The position numbers were made by a program, and so were the translations under genes. The notes under the pieces were generated by a model. The model did no database searches. It saw nothing but the letters and a program-made list of their open reading frames with translations, and was not told the origin of the DNA. This document shows positions 1 through 8,111 of a stretch of DNA of 52,804 bases, in pieces. Origin of the DNA: Streptomyces prunicolor NBRC 13075 (lineage in GTDB: Bacteria; Actinomycetota; Actinomycetes; Streptomycetales; Streptomycetaceae); assembly GCF_000367365.1 (NCBI RefSeq), contig NZ_BARF01000041.1, forward strand, positions 1 through 52,804, in the 5' to 3' direction. The number at the start of each line of letters is the position of its first letter. Within the stretch, counting starts at the first letter, position 1.

Positions 1-66
1 GGTCGCCGTCTCATACGTCGGGGAGCCTGGCTCCGTGGCTGTCTGTGGGGACTCGGTGGTACTCAT
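1..66 (-). CDS. N-terminal fragment of a gene leaving the window
   Basis: Read leftward from an ATG at 66-64, the frame stays open for 22 codons to the window edge. The peptide is Ser/Thr/Pro/Glu-rich (begins MSTTESPQTATEPG). A GAAGGG-like ribosome binding site lies about six bases upstream of the ATG. The fragment is too short and too low in complexity to assign a function; an acidic, disordered N-terminus like this is common in Streptomyces proteins. The gene is divergent from the MarR-type gene at 336. Confidence 0.5.
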   Translation of the reverse strand, partial: MSTTESPQTATEPGSPTYETAT

Positions 67-193
67 CGGCGGCCCTTCGGGGATGCGGGTGCGGGTGCGG
101 GAAGCGGCTTTTCAGAGGTCGCACGCTAGAAATCGCATGTTTCCCGGAAGTCTTTCGGCCTGTGAACGGGGCGTTAAATGCTTCCCGAGGGAA

Positions 194-203
194 GGAAATT
201 TCC
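194..203. promoter_or_regulatory. Palindrome in the 67-335 divergent intergenic region
   Basis: GGAAATTTCC is a perfect 10-bp palindrome in the 269-base region between the leftward partial gene and the MarR-type gene. A second dyad, CTTTC-tctg-GAAAG, lies at 270-283. MarR proteins usually bind such dyads near their own promoters, so both are candidate operators. No clear -10/-35 pair was found. The assignment rests on symmetry and position only. Confidence 0.25.
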
Positions 204-335
204 CGACAGGGTGAGTGCGGAACCCGGTTGACCGCGTGCTGGGGCGGTTCGAGGTGCCCGTAGTCAGACCTTTCTCTGGAAAGTACCGTTCGGGGGAGGT
301 AGTGTCGCCGCTGTGAGTTGCGTGTGGAGGAGAGG

Positions 336-785
336 ATGACCGTGTCTCCGGAGTTGCCCCGCGATCTCCCACAACTGCTCAGCAGCGTGGAGCGATTGAT
401 GACCCGTCGACTGGCCGCCGAACTGGAGGCCGAGGGCTGTTCCGTCGAGGAGTGGCGGGTGCTCTCGCTGCTCTCGGACGGACGTGGACACACGATGTCC
501 GATGTCGCCGAGTACGCCTTGATGCCCGCGCCGAGCCTCACCAAGCTGGTCGACCGGCTGGTCTCGGGCGCCCTGGCCTACCGCCGCAAGGACCCCGGGG
601 ACGGACGGCGGGTCCTGGTCTATCTCTCCTCCCGCGGCCGCAGCCGGCACCGGGCCCTCACTGTGCCGGTGCAGCGGGCCGAGGAGCAGATGTGGGCCGG
701 GCTGACCGGCGCGCGGGACCTGGCGGACGGACTGGCACGGCTCAAGCTCCAGATTGCGCGGGCACCGGAGCCGGTTCAGAGCTGA
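336..785 (+). CDS. MarR-family transcriptional regulator
   Basis: A 149-residue protein with the MarR winged-helix layout: an N-terminal dimerisation helix (around LPQLLSSVERLMTRRL), a helix-turn-helix around residues 50-80 (HTMSDVAEYALMPAPSLTKL), and a wing with DPGDGRRVLVYLS, the usual D-x-R-x-R-x-x-x-V-x-L MarR wing signature. ATG 336 is chosen because GGAGG sits five bases upstream; TTG 318 is possible but has no comparable site. Its stop codon overlaps the convergent ligand-binding-protein gene by 10 bases. MarR proteins are usually ligand-responsive repressors of neighbouring efflux or catabolic genes, which fits the adjacent MFS gene. The ligand is unknown. Confidence 0.85.
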   Translation: MTVSPELPRDLPQLLSSVERLMTRRLAAELEAEGCSVEEWRVLSLLSDGRGHTMSDVAEYALMPAPSLTKLVDRLVSGALAYRRKDPGDGRRVLVYLSSRGRSRHRALTVPVQRAEEQMWAGLTGARDLADGLARLKLQIARAPEPVQS

Positions 786-1858
786 GCGACGATGTCGAAG
801 TCCAGGTCGTCGGCCCGGGCGAGGTAGAGCCGTTGTTCGAGATGGTTGCCGCGTAACCGCAGCGCGCCACGGGGACCCTCGTAGACGATCGTGTCCTCCG
901 GCCCCGGTGGAGTCGGCGCGGTCACCGACCGATGGTGGGCCGCGAGCGCTTCGAGCAGCAGGATGCCCTCGAAGCAGGACTCGCCCAGGCTCCCGGCGAG
1001 CGGCGCGGCGGGCCCGAATCTCCGCAGGTACCTATGGCTGAAGGACAGGCTCTCCGAGGTCATCAGGGAGTCGAAGTACCCGGCCGTCGCCCACAATCCC
1101 TCGGTCGCCTCCGCACCGGTGGCGAGCAGCAGGTTCTCGTCCATGTGACTGCTCAGCCGGACACAGCGCTGATGCAGGCCCGCCGCCGTGAACGCGCGGT
1201 TGAAGCGCACCGCGTCGTCCCCGAGCAGCAGCATCAGCACCGCGTTCGCTCCGCTGGCCTCGATCCTGCGCAGAGCGGGGCCGAACTCCTCGGTGTTCAG
1301 CGGGACGAACAGTTCGTCCACGACCCGGCCCCGGCAGTCCTGGGCGAACCGCCGGGCCGTGCGCGCGGTGACCCGTGGCCAGACGTAGTCGCTGCCCACG
1401 GTGCACCAGCGGCGGGCGCCCGTGGTCTCGGCCAGCAGCCGCATCGCCGGGGCCAGTTGCTGGATGTCCGTCTCCCCGGTGAGGAACAGCCCGGGTGTCT
1501 CCTCGCCGCCCTCGTACTGCGCGGTGTAGATGTACGGCACTCGGTGCGCGATCCGGGGTGCCAGGGCCTGGCGTACGGCGGAGGTGTGCCAGCCGACGAC
1601 CGCGTCGACCGCGCCCAGCTCAACCAGCCCCGCCACCTCGTCCGCGACCCGGCGCGGCTCGGCCCCGCCGTCCACGACGACCAGGCGTACCTCCCGGTCC
1701 AACACCCCGCCCGCGGCGTTGAGTTCCTCCACGGCGAGCTGTGCCGAGAGCTCGCAGGAGGGGCCGAAGATGCCTGCCGGGCCGCACAGGGGGATCACGA
1801 GTGCGACGAGCAGTGCGTCCCGTCGGTCCGAACGCGGTCGTGCTGCCGGCGAGTGCAC
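776..1858 (-). CDS. AmiC/urea-amide-type ligand-binding protein without signal peptide
   Basis: About 360 residues with the type I periplasmic-binding fold of the branched-chain amino acid/amide/urea group (AmiC, FmdD, UrtA). The first strand reads LLVALVIPLCGPAGIFG, then VEELNAAGGVLDREV and later GSDYVWPR. GTG 1858 is the start, with GGAGG five bases upstream. The binding fold begins within about 15 residues of the start and there is no lipobox, so the protein is probably cytosolic. Cytosolic members such as AmiC act as small-molecule sensors rather than transport receptors. It is the last gene of a leftward operon, 37 bases after the MFS gene. Codon 335 (856-854) is TTA, suggesting bldA dependence. 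No transporter permease or ATPase is adjacent, which supports a sensor role by inference. Confidence 0.75.
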   Translation of the reverse strand: MHSPAARPRSDRRDALLVALVIPLCGPAGIFGPSCELSAQLAVEELNAAGGVLDREVRLVVVDGGAEPRRVADEVAGLVELGAVDAVVGWHTSAVRQALAPRIAHRVPYIYTAQYEGGEETPGLFLTGETDIQQLAPAMRLLAETTGARRWCTVGSDYVWPRVTARTARRFAQDCRGRVVDELFVPLNTEEFGPALRRIEASGANAVLMLLLGDDAVRFNRAFTAAGLHQRCVRLSSHMDENLLLATGAEATEGLWATAGYFDSLMTSESLSFSHRYLRRFGPAAPLAGSLGESCFEGILLLEALAAHHRSVTAPTPPGPEDTIVYEGPRGALRLRGNHLEQRLYLARADDLDFDIVAQL

Positions 1859-1895
1859 AGGCGCCTCCGGGGTCTCTCCATGACGGACGTCGCGT

Positions 1896-3140
1896 TCAGT
1901 CCCGGCGCCCTTGCAGAGGATCTCCCGCGTCGACGGAGCCTAGACCGGCACACGGAACTTGACAATCATCGGAGGTCTGTCCGGCCTGCTGAGCCCGGGG
2001 CAGCAGGTAGTACAGAGCCGGTGCGCTGAGGACCAGCAGGACGGCGCACAGCAGCCAGGGAAGCGTCCGGTTCTGGCCGTAGACGTACACGCCGGCGGCC
2101 GGGCCCACGGCGTACCCGACGGTCTGGCACATGCTCAGGAACGACAGGTGAGCGGCTTCCTGGGAGGGCGGCGCCGCCTCGGTGGCGAAGGCAGCGGCGA
2201 CCGGGCTCATCAGGACCTCGCCCAGGGTCCAGGCCAGCACCCCGACGACCAGGACGGGCAGCGAGATCCCGGCGAGGTTGACCGCGTAGCCCGCGCAGAC
2301 GAAGACCGTGCCGAGGATCAACGGGGTGCGGCGCGACCAGCGCGCGGTGTACCGGGAGAGCGGTACCTCGACCAGGATCACCAGCACCGCGTTGAGCGAC
2401 AGCAACCACCCATAGACATCGGTGGTATAGCCCGCCTGCCGGACCGCCAGAGCGAGCACACCGGTCTGCTGGGCATAGACCAGCGAGGCCACGCTCAGCA
2501 CCACGGCGGCCGCCGCGAAGTCACGGCTGACCCGCGCCCGTACGACCGCGGCCTTCGGGCCCTGCCCCGGGCCGGGACTCCTGCGCGGCAGCGGCAGGAC
2601 CAGCAGGGTCGCCACCGTCGCGGCGAGACCGTTGCCGATCAGGACGGCGGCGGGGGACCAGGACAGCAGCAGCGCGCCGAACACCGGACCGACTGCGGCG
2701 CCCACGTTGAGACACAGCCGGTAGACCGCGAACATCGCGACCCTGCGCTCGGCGGTCGTCGAGGTGCCCACCACGGTCTGCGCGAGTGGCGAGTAGGCCT
2801 GCACCCCGGCGGAGACCACGGCGGCCAGCGCGACGGTCGGGCCGAAGCCCTGGAGTCCCGCGCAGGCGAACGCGCAGACCGCGGTCGTCGAACCGGCCAG
2901 CAGCAGCGCCGTACGCACCCCGAGCCGCGCGGCGACCGGCCCGGCGGCCGCAGCACCGAGCACCCCCGCGGTCGCTACGACGATCAGCGCGAAGGTGATC
3001 TGCCGTGTTCCGTAACCGCGTTCGGCCAGGACGAGGGTGAGGAACAGGACGAAGAAACCGCCCAGCCGGCTCACGAAGATACCGAGACAGACCAGCGCGA
3101 TCGGCCGGGTCATCCCCTCGGTGTAGCCGCCGAGCCTCAC
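1896..3140 (-). CDS. MFS transporter, probable exporter
   Basis: A 414-residue multi-pass membrane protein with about 12 hydrophobic segments. The N-terminal part carries the MFS half-loop pattern (AARLGVRTALLLAG) typical of drug:H+ antiporters and sugar-efflux proteins. The GTG start overlaps the stop of the ATP-grasp ligase gene by four bases (GTGA), so translation is probably coupled. An internal ATG at 3113 is possible but has no separated ribosome binding site. Its position between a ligase and a ligand sensor, beside a MarR gene, suggests export of the cluster's product or of a related peptide. The substrate cannot be read from sequence. Confidence 0.85.
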   Translation of the reverse strand: MRLGGYTEGMTRPIALVCLGIFVSRLGGFFVLFLTLVLAERGYGTRQITFALIVVATAGVLGAAAAGPVAARLGVRTALLLAGSTTAVCAFACAGLQGFGPTVALAAVVSAGVQAYSPLAQTVVGTSTTAERRVAMFAVYRLCLNVGAAVGPVFGALLLSWSPAAVLIGNGLAATVATLLVLPLPRRSPGPGQGPKAAVVRARVSRDFAAAAVVLSVASLVYAQQTGVLALAVRQAGYTTDVYGWLLSLNAVLVILVEVPLSRYTARWSRRTPLILGTVFVCAGYAVNLAGISLPVLVVGVLAWTLGEVLMSPVAAAFATEAAPPSQEAAHLSFLSMCQTVGYAVGPAAGVYVYGQNRTLPWLLCAVLLVLSAPALYYLLPRAQQAGQTSDDCQVPCAGLGSVDAGDPLQGRRD

Positions 3141-4375
3141 TCCGTTTCCAGCTTGACCAGGATCGACCCGGCGGCCGTGGTGGCGGCGGCCAGCGCGGCG
3201 ACGCTGTCGGGTCCGGTCGCGGTGACATATCCGAGCCGGTCGTTGTTGTTGGTCGGCGGCGCCAGGACGTCACCCGGACCTACGTACAGCTCGACCTCCT
3301 CAACTCCCGTTACGGAACGGGCAAGTTCGACGCCCTCCACCGCGACCACGCGCCCGCCTGGGCTCGGCAGGAAGACGATGGCGGCGCCCCGGGCCGGCTC
3401 CGGAATCCGGTCCGGGGCGATGCCGAGGTACATCTCGATCAGCAGCTCGGTCGGGTCGATATCGAGCGCGCGGTTGAGGAGATGGGTGATCCGGTCGCCC
3501 GCCGGACGACAGTTCACCTCGATCAACTTGGGCCCGTCAGGGGTGAGTTTCAGCTCGATGTGCCCTGCCCCGAAGACGTACCCGATGGCGTCCAGGGCGT
3601 CGGTGGCGATCCGGCGGCACTCCTGCTCAAGTGCCGGATCCAGTACGGCGGGCAGCGCGTGCCCGGTCTCGTAGAACGAGGGCGGCGGCACCGTCTGCTT
3701 CTGCGTGATCGCCAGGAAACGGGTGACCCCGTCGAAAGTGAGGGTTTCCAGGCTGATCTCCGGACCCACCAGATACTCCTCGACCAGGATCTCCTCGGAC
3801 ATCCGCTGGTCGCGCTGGTTGTGCGTGACGGAGTGCAGCCAGACGGCGTGCTCCGCCACCTCGTCGGCGCTGGTACACAGCCGCACGCCGTAACTCCCGC
3901 CGTAGTCGACGGGCTTGACGATGCACGGGAAGCCCTGGGCCTCGGCAGCGGCGGCGGCCGTTTCCGGGGTCAGGGCCACGGCGAAGGCCGGCACCGGCAC
4001 GCCCGCGCGCGAACAGGCCGCGCGTTGCAGGGACTTGATCCGGGCCGCGCGCACCGAGTCGGGCGCCTGCCCCGGCAGGCCGAGGCGGTACGCCGACTCG
4101 GCGCCGCTGATCATGTGCCACTCGCCGATCGAGATGAGCGCCGCGAGGCCGGGGAGCAGCGGCTGCAGCGCGGCGACCACCTGGTCCGGGTCGTTGGTCT
4201 CGGTGCTGACCACGTCGTCGATCAGGGCGGTGTCCAGCTGGAGTTGGCCCGGCAGGAGATACGCCTCGATGTCGCGGGTGACGAAGGTGACGCGGTGTCC
4301 GGCGCGCTTGGCGGCGGCGATCGCCTCGTAGCCGCTTCCGGTGGTGTTGGTCTCTAGGAATGCGATGTGCGCCAT
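3137..4375 (-). CDS. ATP-grasp carboxylate-amine ligase
   Basis: A 412-residue ATP-grasp protein of the L-amino-acid/dipeptide ligase type (BacD/YwfE-like, carbamoyl-phosphate-synthase L-chain fold). Visible elements are the ATP-binding segment FPCIVKPVDYGGSYGV, the hinge acidic segment EEILVEEYLVGPEISLET, and the metal-binding strand with HIELKLTPDGPKLIEVNCRP, including the paired Glu and Asn Mg ligands. Such enzymes activate a carboxylate as acyl phosphate and join it to an amine. It opens the leftward operon with MFS and ligand-sensor genes. A candidate TTGACA promoter lies 54-83 bases upstream. It may attach an amino acid in the pathway of the neighbouring divergent operon; that link is inferred from proximity. 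Confidence 0.85.
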   Translation of the reverse strand: MAHIAFLETNTTGSGYEAIAAAKRAGHRVTFVTRDIEAYLLPGQLQLDTALIDDVVSTETNDPDQVVAALQPLLPGLAALISIGEWHMISGAESAYRLGLPGQAPDSVRAARIKSLQRAACSRAGVPVPAFAVALTPETAAAAAEAQGFPCIVKPVDYGGSYGVRLCTSADEVAEHAVWLHSVTHNQRDQRMSEEILVEEYLVGPEISLETLTFDGVTRFLAITQKQTVPPPSFYETGHALPAVLDPALEQECRRIATDALDAIGYVFGAGHIELKLTPDGPKLIEVNCRPAGDRITHLLNRALDIDPTELLIEMYLGIAPDRIPEPARGAAIVFLPSPGGRVVAVEGVELARSVTGVEEVELYVGPGDVLAPPTNNNDRLGYVTATGPDSVAALAAATTAAGSILVKLETE

Positions 4376-4428
4376 GTGTGCCTCTCGGTTGGCCCTGGGC
4401 TGGCGAGGGAGAGATATTTCCTGGGGGA

Positions 4429-4458
4429 ACTATTTTCTCGATGGGGAGCGACTGTCAA
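4429..4458 (-). promoter_or_regulatory. Candidate promoter for the ATP-grasp operon
   Basis: On the minus strand a perfect TTGACA (complement of 4453-4458) is followed after 18 bases by AATAGT (complement of 4429-4434), a 4/6 match to TATAAT. Transcription would start near 4422, leaving a leader of about 47 bases before ATG 4375. The surrounding DNA is clearly more AT-rich than its neighbours. Confidence 0.4.
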
Positions 4459-4509
4459 CAAGCTTCAAGTTTCCAGGACGTTACGTTTGCTGAGAGGCCC
4501 CTTGAATCG

Positions 4510-4537
4510 TTGACATTATTTCGGACGCACGAATACT
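4510..4537 (+). promoter_or_regulatory. Candidate promoter ahead of the urease relic and 16-gene operon
   Basis: A perfect TTGACA at 4510-4515 is followed by AATACT at 4532-4537 (16-base spacer), or TACTTT at 4534-4539 (18-base spacer). This is a vegetative-type promoter in an AT-rich patch, 42 bases before the ureA-like ATG at 4579. It probably belonged to the urease operon. Because no obvious promoter or terminator is seen between 5546 and 5648, it could now drive the downstream operon; that is inference. Confidence 0.4.
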
Positions 4538-4578
4538 TTCTGGGAGAAGTACTTCTGGTCGAGGACGGGTGTGCACCT

Positions 4579-5545
4579 ATGCGACTGACCGCACACGAGC
4601 GGGAACATCGGCTCACCCACACCGCCACCGAGGTGGCGCTCCGGCGTGAGCGGCGGATGGACGGTGGGCGAACTGATGAAGTCCAGCAGCACGGCGCTGA
4701 TCAGTGTGAATGTGAGGCAGGGCAGTGCGGAGACGCGTCACGACACCTGGCCGGAGCAGACCTTCCCGTCGGCGTGCGGCTCGGCATCCTGCACTGGCCT
4801 GTCGGGTGAGCGCGGGCGGTGGGCTGGTGGTGCCGGGCGGGAACGTGATCGGTAAGGGGGGCATGGAACTGAGCCCTGGCCACGCGGTGGCGGAGCGGCC
4901 GGCACGGGCCGGGTCGCACGGGCACTTCGCGGAAGTGAACCCGGGCCCGTCCTTCGGCGAGCGCGGGCTCGTCCCGCTGGGCGGGCGCCGCGAGGTGCTG
5001 GGACTGTGCGCGCGGCGAAGGGCGGCGTCGATGACGGGGCAGGGGGCGATGCGGCCGACGACGGACGATCAGGACCTCTGTGATGGGCGCGCGTCGACCA
5101 TCTCGCACATCCACTTCGCTTGCCCGCGGAGCGCGACCCGGGCCCTCGCCACAGGATCGCCGCCACTACCTTCGTCGGCAGCACCGGAGCGGCCGATGGC
5201 GGCAAGTCGACCACCGTCAGCAAGCTCGCCCAACCGGTGGTGTGGAACCCGGAGTTCTTCGGCATCGGGCCCCACATGCTGCTCAAGAGCGGTCGGATCG
5301 CCCGGGTGCGGACCAGCGACGGCAAGGCCTCCGTCCCGGCCCTCCAACCGGACGTGCCCCGGCCCATGTTCGGCGTCCAGGGCCGCGTGCCCGCCGTCGG
5401 CTCGCTGAACTTCGTCACCCGGGCCACCCGGGACGACGTAGCGCCCGACCTGCCGGCCCACGCACCGGGCGCCTGCGCACGCAAGAAGTTCACCGTGCTC
5501 CGCTCCGCTGAACTCCCCATGCTCCAGCGCTACTTCATGTTCTGA
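4579..5545 (+). pseudogene. Decayed urease locus (ureA-ureB-ureC remnants)
   Basis: Three urease pieces survive in order. At 4579 an ATG opens MRLTAHEREHRLTHTATEVA, like the start of urease gamma. After a frame change, TVGELMKSSSTALI and EQTFPSACG resemble later gamma segments. From about 4835 to 5000 a beta-subunit-like stretch reads ERPARAGSHGHFAEVNPGPS (compare DRPVQVGSHYHFFEVN). From about 5097, ISHIHFACP resembles the UreC metal site, and after another frame change TTFVGSTGAADGGKSTT, VVWNPEFFGIGPHMLLKSG, VPRPMFG and the terminal ELPMLQRYFMF match UreC through to its end. Intact ureABC needs about 2.4 kb; here it is under 1 kb with large internal deletions, and the nickel-site core of UreC is missing. 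It cannot make urease. A short piece (5120-5545) is still open and could be expressed, but probably has no function. Confidence 0.8.
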
Positions 5546-5648
5546 ACCGGCCCCACTTCTGTCCCGGTCCCTCTTCTGATCGTCCGGCCTCTTCCGAGTC
5601 CCGGTCCGGCCCTGTGCCGCCCCCCACCACCTCCAGCAAGGAGCGTTG

Positions 5649-8111
5649 ATGATCCTTACCGGAAGCGAGATCGCGCGGGAACGCACGAACGACCGCATCA
5701 CCATCGAGCCGTTCACCCCCGAGCAGGTGAACCCGAACAGCTACAACTTCCGGCTCGGCAGCCGGCTCCGGGTCTACTCCGAGATGCCGCTCGACCCGCG
5801 CCGGGAGAACGCCTGCGTCGACATCGAGATGAGCGCCGAGGGCTATGTCCTGGAGCCGGGCCGGCTCTATCTCGCCCACACCCAGGAGGTGTTGGGCAGC
5901 CGCCACTATGCGCCGACCTTCGCCGCCCGCTCCTCCGTCGCCCGGCTCGGGCTGTTCATCAACCTCTCCGCCAGCCTCGGGGACATCGGCTACGAGGGTC
6001 AGTGGACCCTCCAGCTCTACACGATGAACCGGGTCCGGGTGTACCCCGGCATGACCATCGGCCAGATGATGTGGTGGCGCCCGCAGGGCGAGATCGAGCT
6101 GTACGACGGCAAGTACCAGGGCGCCGTCGGCCCCCGCTCCAGTGACATCCACAAGGACTTCGACCGGCAACTGTCCCGGCAGCGCCTGCCAGGCCTCGGC
6201 ACCGACGCGGACTCGGCGGAGGTCGGCCACAAGTTCGCCTCACTCGCCGCGGTCTCCCGGGCGTTCCGGGTGCCGACCGCGTTCGCCGTACCGGCGGGGG
6301 AGTTCACCCGGGCCCTCGCCCCCGAGGCCCGCGCCACGCTCGCCGCCCTCTTCGAGGAGATGCGGGCCACCGTCGGCGCCTTCTTCACCGAGGTCACGGC
6401 CGGGATCGAGGCGGCGGTGGCAGACCTGGCCATGCCCCCTGACCTGCGCGATCTGCTCACCGCCCGGCTGGCCGACGTGTTCGGCGACCCGGCGGAGGGT
6501 GAGTTCGCGGTCCGTTCCTCTGGACTCGCCGAGGACGGCACGAGCAGCAGCCTCGCCGGGATCCACGTCAGTGTCCTCGGCGTGCGCGGGACCGACGGCG
6601 TGATCGCGGCCGTCGAGGAGTGCTGGCGCGCCTACTACGCGGGCTCGGCGGTCGCCGCCCGGGTACGGGCGGGGGACTTCGACCCGGAACCCCGGCTCGC
6701 GGTGATCGTCCAGCGGCTGGTCCGGCCGACGCTGGCCGGCGTCGCGTTCACCGGACTCGACGGCGCTTCGGACGCGGTGGAGATCGAGTACACGGAGGGG
6801 CTGGCGGAGGAACTGGTCGCGGGAGTCGCGGTGCCCCGCCGGGCCTCGGTTCTCCCCGGCGCGCGCCTCGACGAACCGGTTCTGGTCGAAGTGGCCGACT
6901 CCTGCCGGGAGTTGCGTGCCCTGCGCGGTCACGAGGTGGACGTGGAGTGGGCCGCCGACGCGGACGGAGTGCACATCGTCCAGGTGCGGCCGGTCACCGC
7001 CCACCGCTCGACCGACCCGGACGGCGTGCCCGCAGGGATCTGGTCCAGCCGCCTCTACTTCGAGGACCCGTCGTCCGGTGCCCGCCTCGGGGACGTCGCC
7101 GAGGTGTACGCCGGGTACACAGCCAAGCGCGGTCCCGCGCACCGGCTGGCGGAGGAACTCGGCCTCGCCGTCGGCGCGGGCTGGCTGATCGGATTCACCA
7201 CACAGGACCTGGCGACTCCCGAAGGCCGGGACCGTGTACGGGAGTTGCTGGCGACCGGTACCGGCACCGAGTGTGTCCTGGACTTCGGCGCCACCCTGCG
7301 CCAGATCGTCCTCCCCAAGGATCAGGTCCCGGACCGGCTGGCGGAGATCACCCGGGGCGCCGCCGCCCCCGACCGCCAACAGGCCGTGATCGTACGGGAC
7401 TTCATCCGAGGCGAACTCGGCCTGATCACCCGCAGGTCCGGCACCGACATGCTGGTCGAGTACACCCCCGACGGACTGCTCGCCCTCAACCGCGGTACGG
7501 CAGGCGCCCGTTCGTTCGTCTGGAACCCCGACGGCACGGAAGGCGACGTTCCACCGGGCCTCGCCCCCCACCTGGAACGGATGGCGGCCTTCACCGGCCG
7601 TATGCACGACCGGTACGGGGACGCCACGGTGGAGTGGGTGTTCGCCGACGGAGTGCCCTACTTCGTCGACTATTCGTTGCTCGCCGGAGACATGCTGTCC
7701 GGTGAGCGCGGCACGCTCGTCTCCGCCGGGTCCGCCCGCGGGCCGCTGCTGTCGCTGACCGACGACGGCCTGCTCGGCCGGCTCTCGGTCGGCCCCGCGG
7801 TGAGCGTGGACCGCGGCAAGGACGTCACCGAACACACCGAGATCACCCGCCTGTTGGAGAAGATCCAGGCCATGCCCGCCCCGCCGGTGCTGCGGGTCGC
7901 CCGCCCCTACGCGGTCCTCTCCGTCCTGATCGGGGCGGTGGCCGGCTTCGTCTTCGAGGAGGGCTCCGTCCTCTGCCATCTCGCCATCCTCCTGCGCGAG
8001 GCCAAGGTCCCGGCGCTGGTCGCGAACCTGGGCGCGCTGCCGGACGGCGGCGAGGCCGTCATCAGCGACGGCACCATCACCGTCGCCGGAAGGAGCTTCG
8101 AGAATGAGTGA
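5649..8111 (+). CDS. dCTP-deaminase-like domain fused to PEP-synthase/RPH-like dikinase
   Basis: An 820-residue fusion. Residues 1-180 resemble dCTP deaminase/dUTPase-fold proteins, with RSSVARLG at 94-101 and a C-terminal ELYDGKYQGAVG, but the catalytic Glu of VLEF (Glu138 in E. coli Dcd) is Gln122 here. Residues about 190-455 are a PEP-synthase/PPDK nucleotide-binding domain: FAVRSSGLAEDGTSSSLAG starting at 286 and HIVQVRPVTAH near 445. Residues about 455-740 form an unassigned central domain. Residues about 745-820 are a phosphohistidine swivelling domain with CHLAILLREAKVPALV, His777 being the expected phospho-carrier. The PEP-binding barrel is absent, as in rifampin phosphotransferase, so the enzyme may transfer the beta-phosphate of ATP to a small substrate. 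ATG 5649 is chosen over TTG 5646 because AAGGAG lies at 5638-5643 and the paralogue starts at the equivalent residue. It is the first gene of the 16-gene run. Confidence 0.85.
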   Translation: MILTGSEIARERTNDRITIEPFTPEQVNPNSYNFRLGSRLRVYSEMPLDPRRENACVDIEMSAEGYVLEPGRLYLAHTQEVLGSRHYAPTFAARSSVARLGLFINLSASLGDIGYEGQWTLQLYTMNRVRVYPGMTIGQMMWWRPQGEIELYDGKYQGAVGPRSSDIHKDFDRQLSRQRLPGLGTDADSAEVGHKFASLAAVSRAFRVPTAFAVPAGEFTRALAPEARATLAALFEEMRATVGAFFTEVTAGIEAAVADLAMPPDLRDLLTARLADVFGDPAEGEFAVRSSGLAEDGTSSSLAGIHVSVLGVRGTDGVIAAVEECWRAYYAGSAVAARVRAGDFDPEPRLAVIVQRLVRPTLAGVAFTGLDGASDAVEIEYTEGLAEELVAGVAVPRRASVLPGARLDEPVLVEVADSCRELRALRGHEVDVEWAADADGVHIVQVRPVTAHRSTDPDGVPAGIWSSRLYFEDPSSGARLGDVAEVYAGYTAKRGPAHRLAEELGLAVGAGWLIGFTTQDLATPEGRDRVRELLATGTGTECVLDFGATLRQIVLPKDQVPDRLAEITRGAAAPDRQQAVIVRDFIRGELGLITRRSGTDMLVEYTPDGLLALNRGTAGARSFVWNPDGTEGDVPPGLAPHLERMAAFTGRMHDRYGDATVEWVFADGVPYFVDYSLLAGDMLSGERGTLVSAGSARGPLLSLTDDGLLGRLSVGPAVSVDRGKDVTEHTEITRLLEKIQAMPAPPVLRVARPYAVLSVLIGAVAGFVFEEGSVLCHLAILLREAKVPALVANLGALPDGGEAVISDGTITVAGRSFENE

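Noticed and set aside
1959..3674. A 571-codon plus-strand frame opposite the MFS and ATP-grasp genes.
   Set aside because: Arg/Gln/Asp/Gly-rich shadow of two well-supported minus-strand genes.
5120..5545. Treating the open frame at 5120-5545 as an intact gene.
   Set aside because: It contains only UreC scraps joined by deletions, and its upstream UreC part is in another frame; it is a pseudogene segment.
4500..5648. Possible attachment site or integrase-borne island boundary near the urease relic.
   Set aside because: No integrase, transposase, tRNA or flanking direct repeat was seen at either side of the operon.
5649..6190. Reading the fusion's N-terminal domain as an active dCTP deaminase.
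   Set aside because: The catalytic Glu is replaced by Gln122, so ordinary deamination is unlikely without a partner.
6240..7979. A 579-codon minus-strand frame inside the Dcd-dikinase gene.
   Set aside because: The plus strand shows dikinase motifs throughout; the minus frame has no motif, no ribosome binding site and shadow-type composition.
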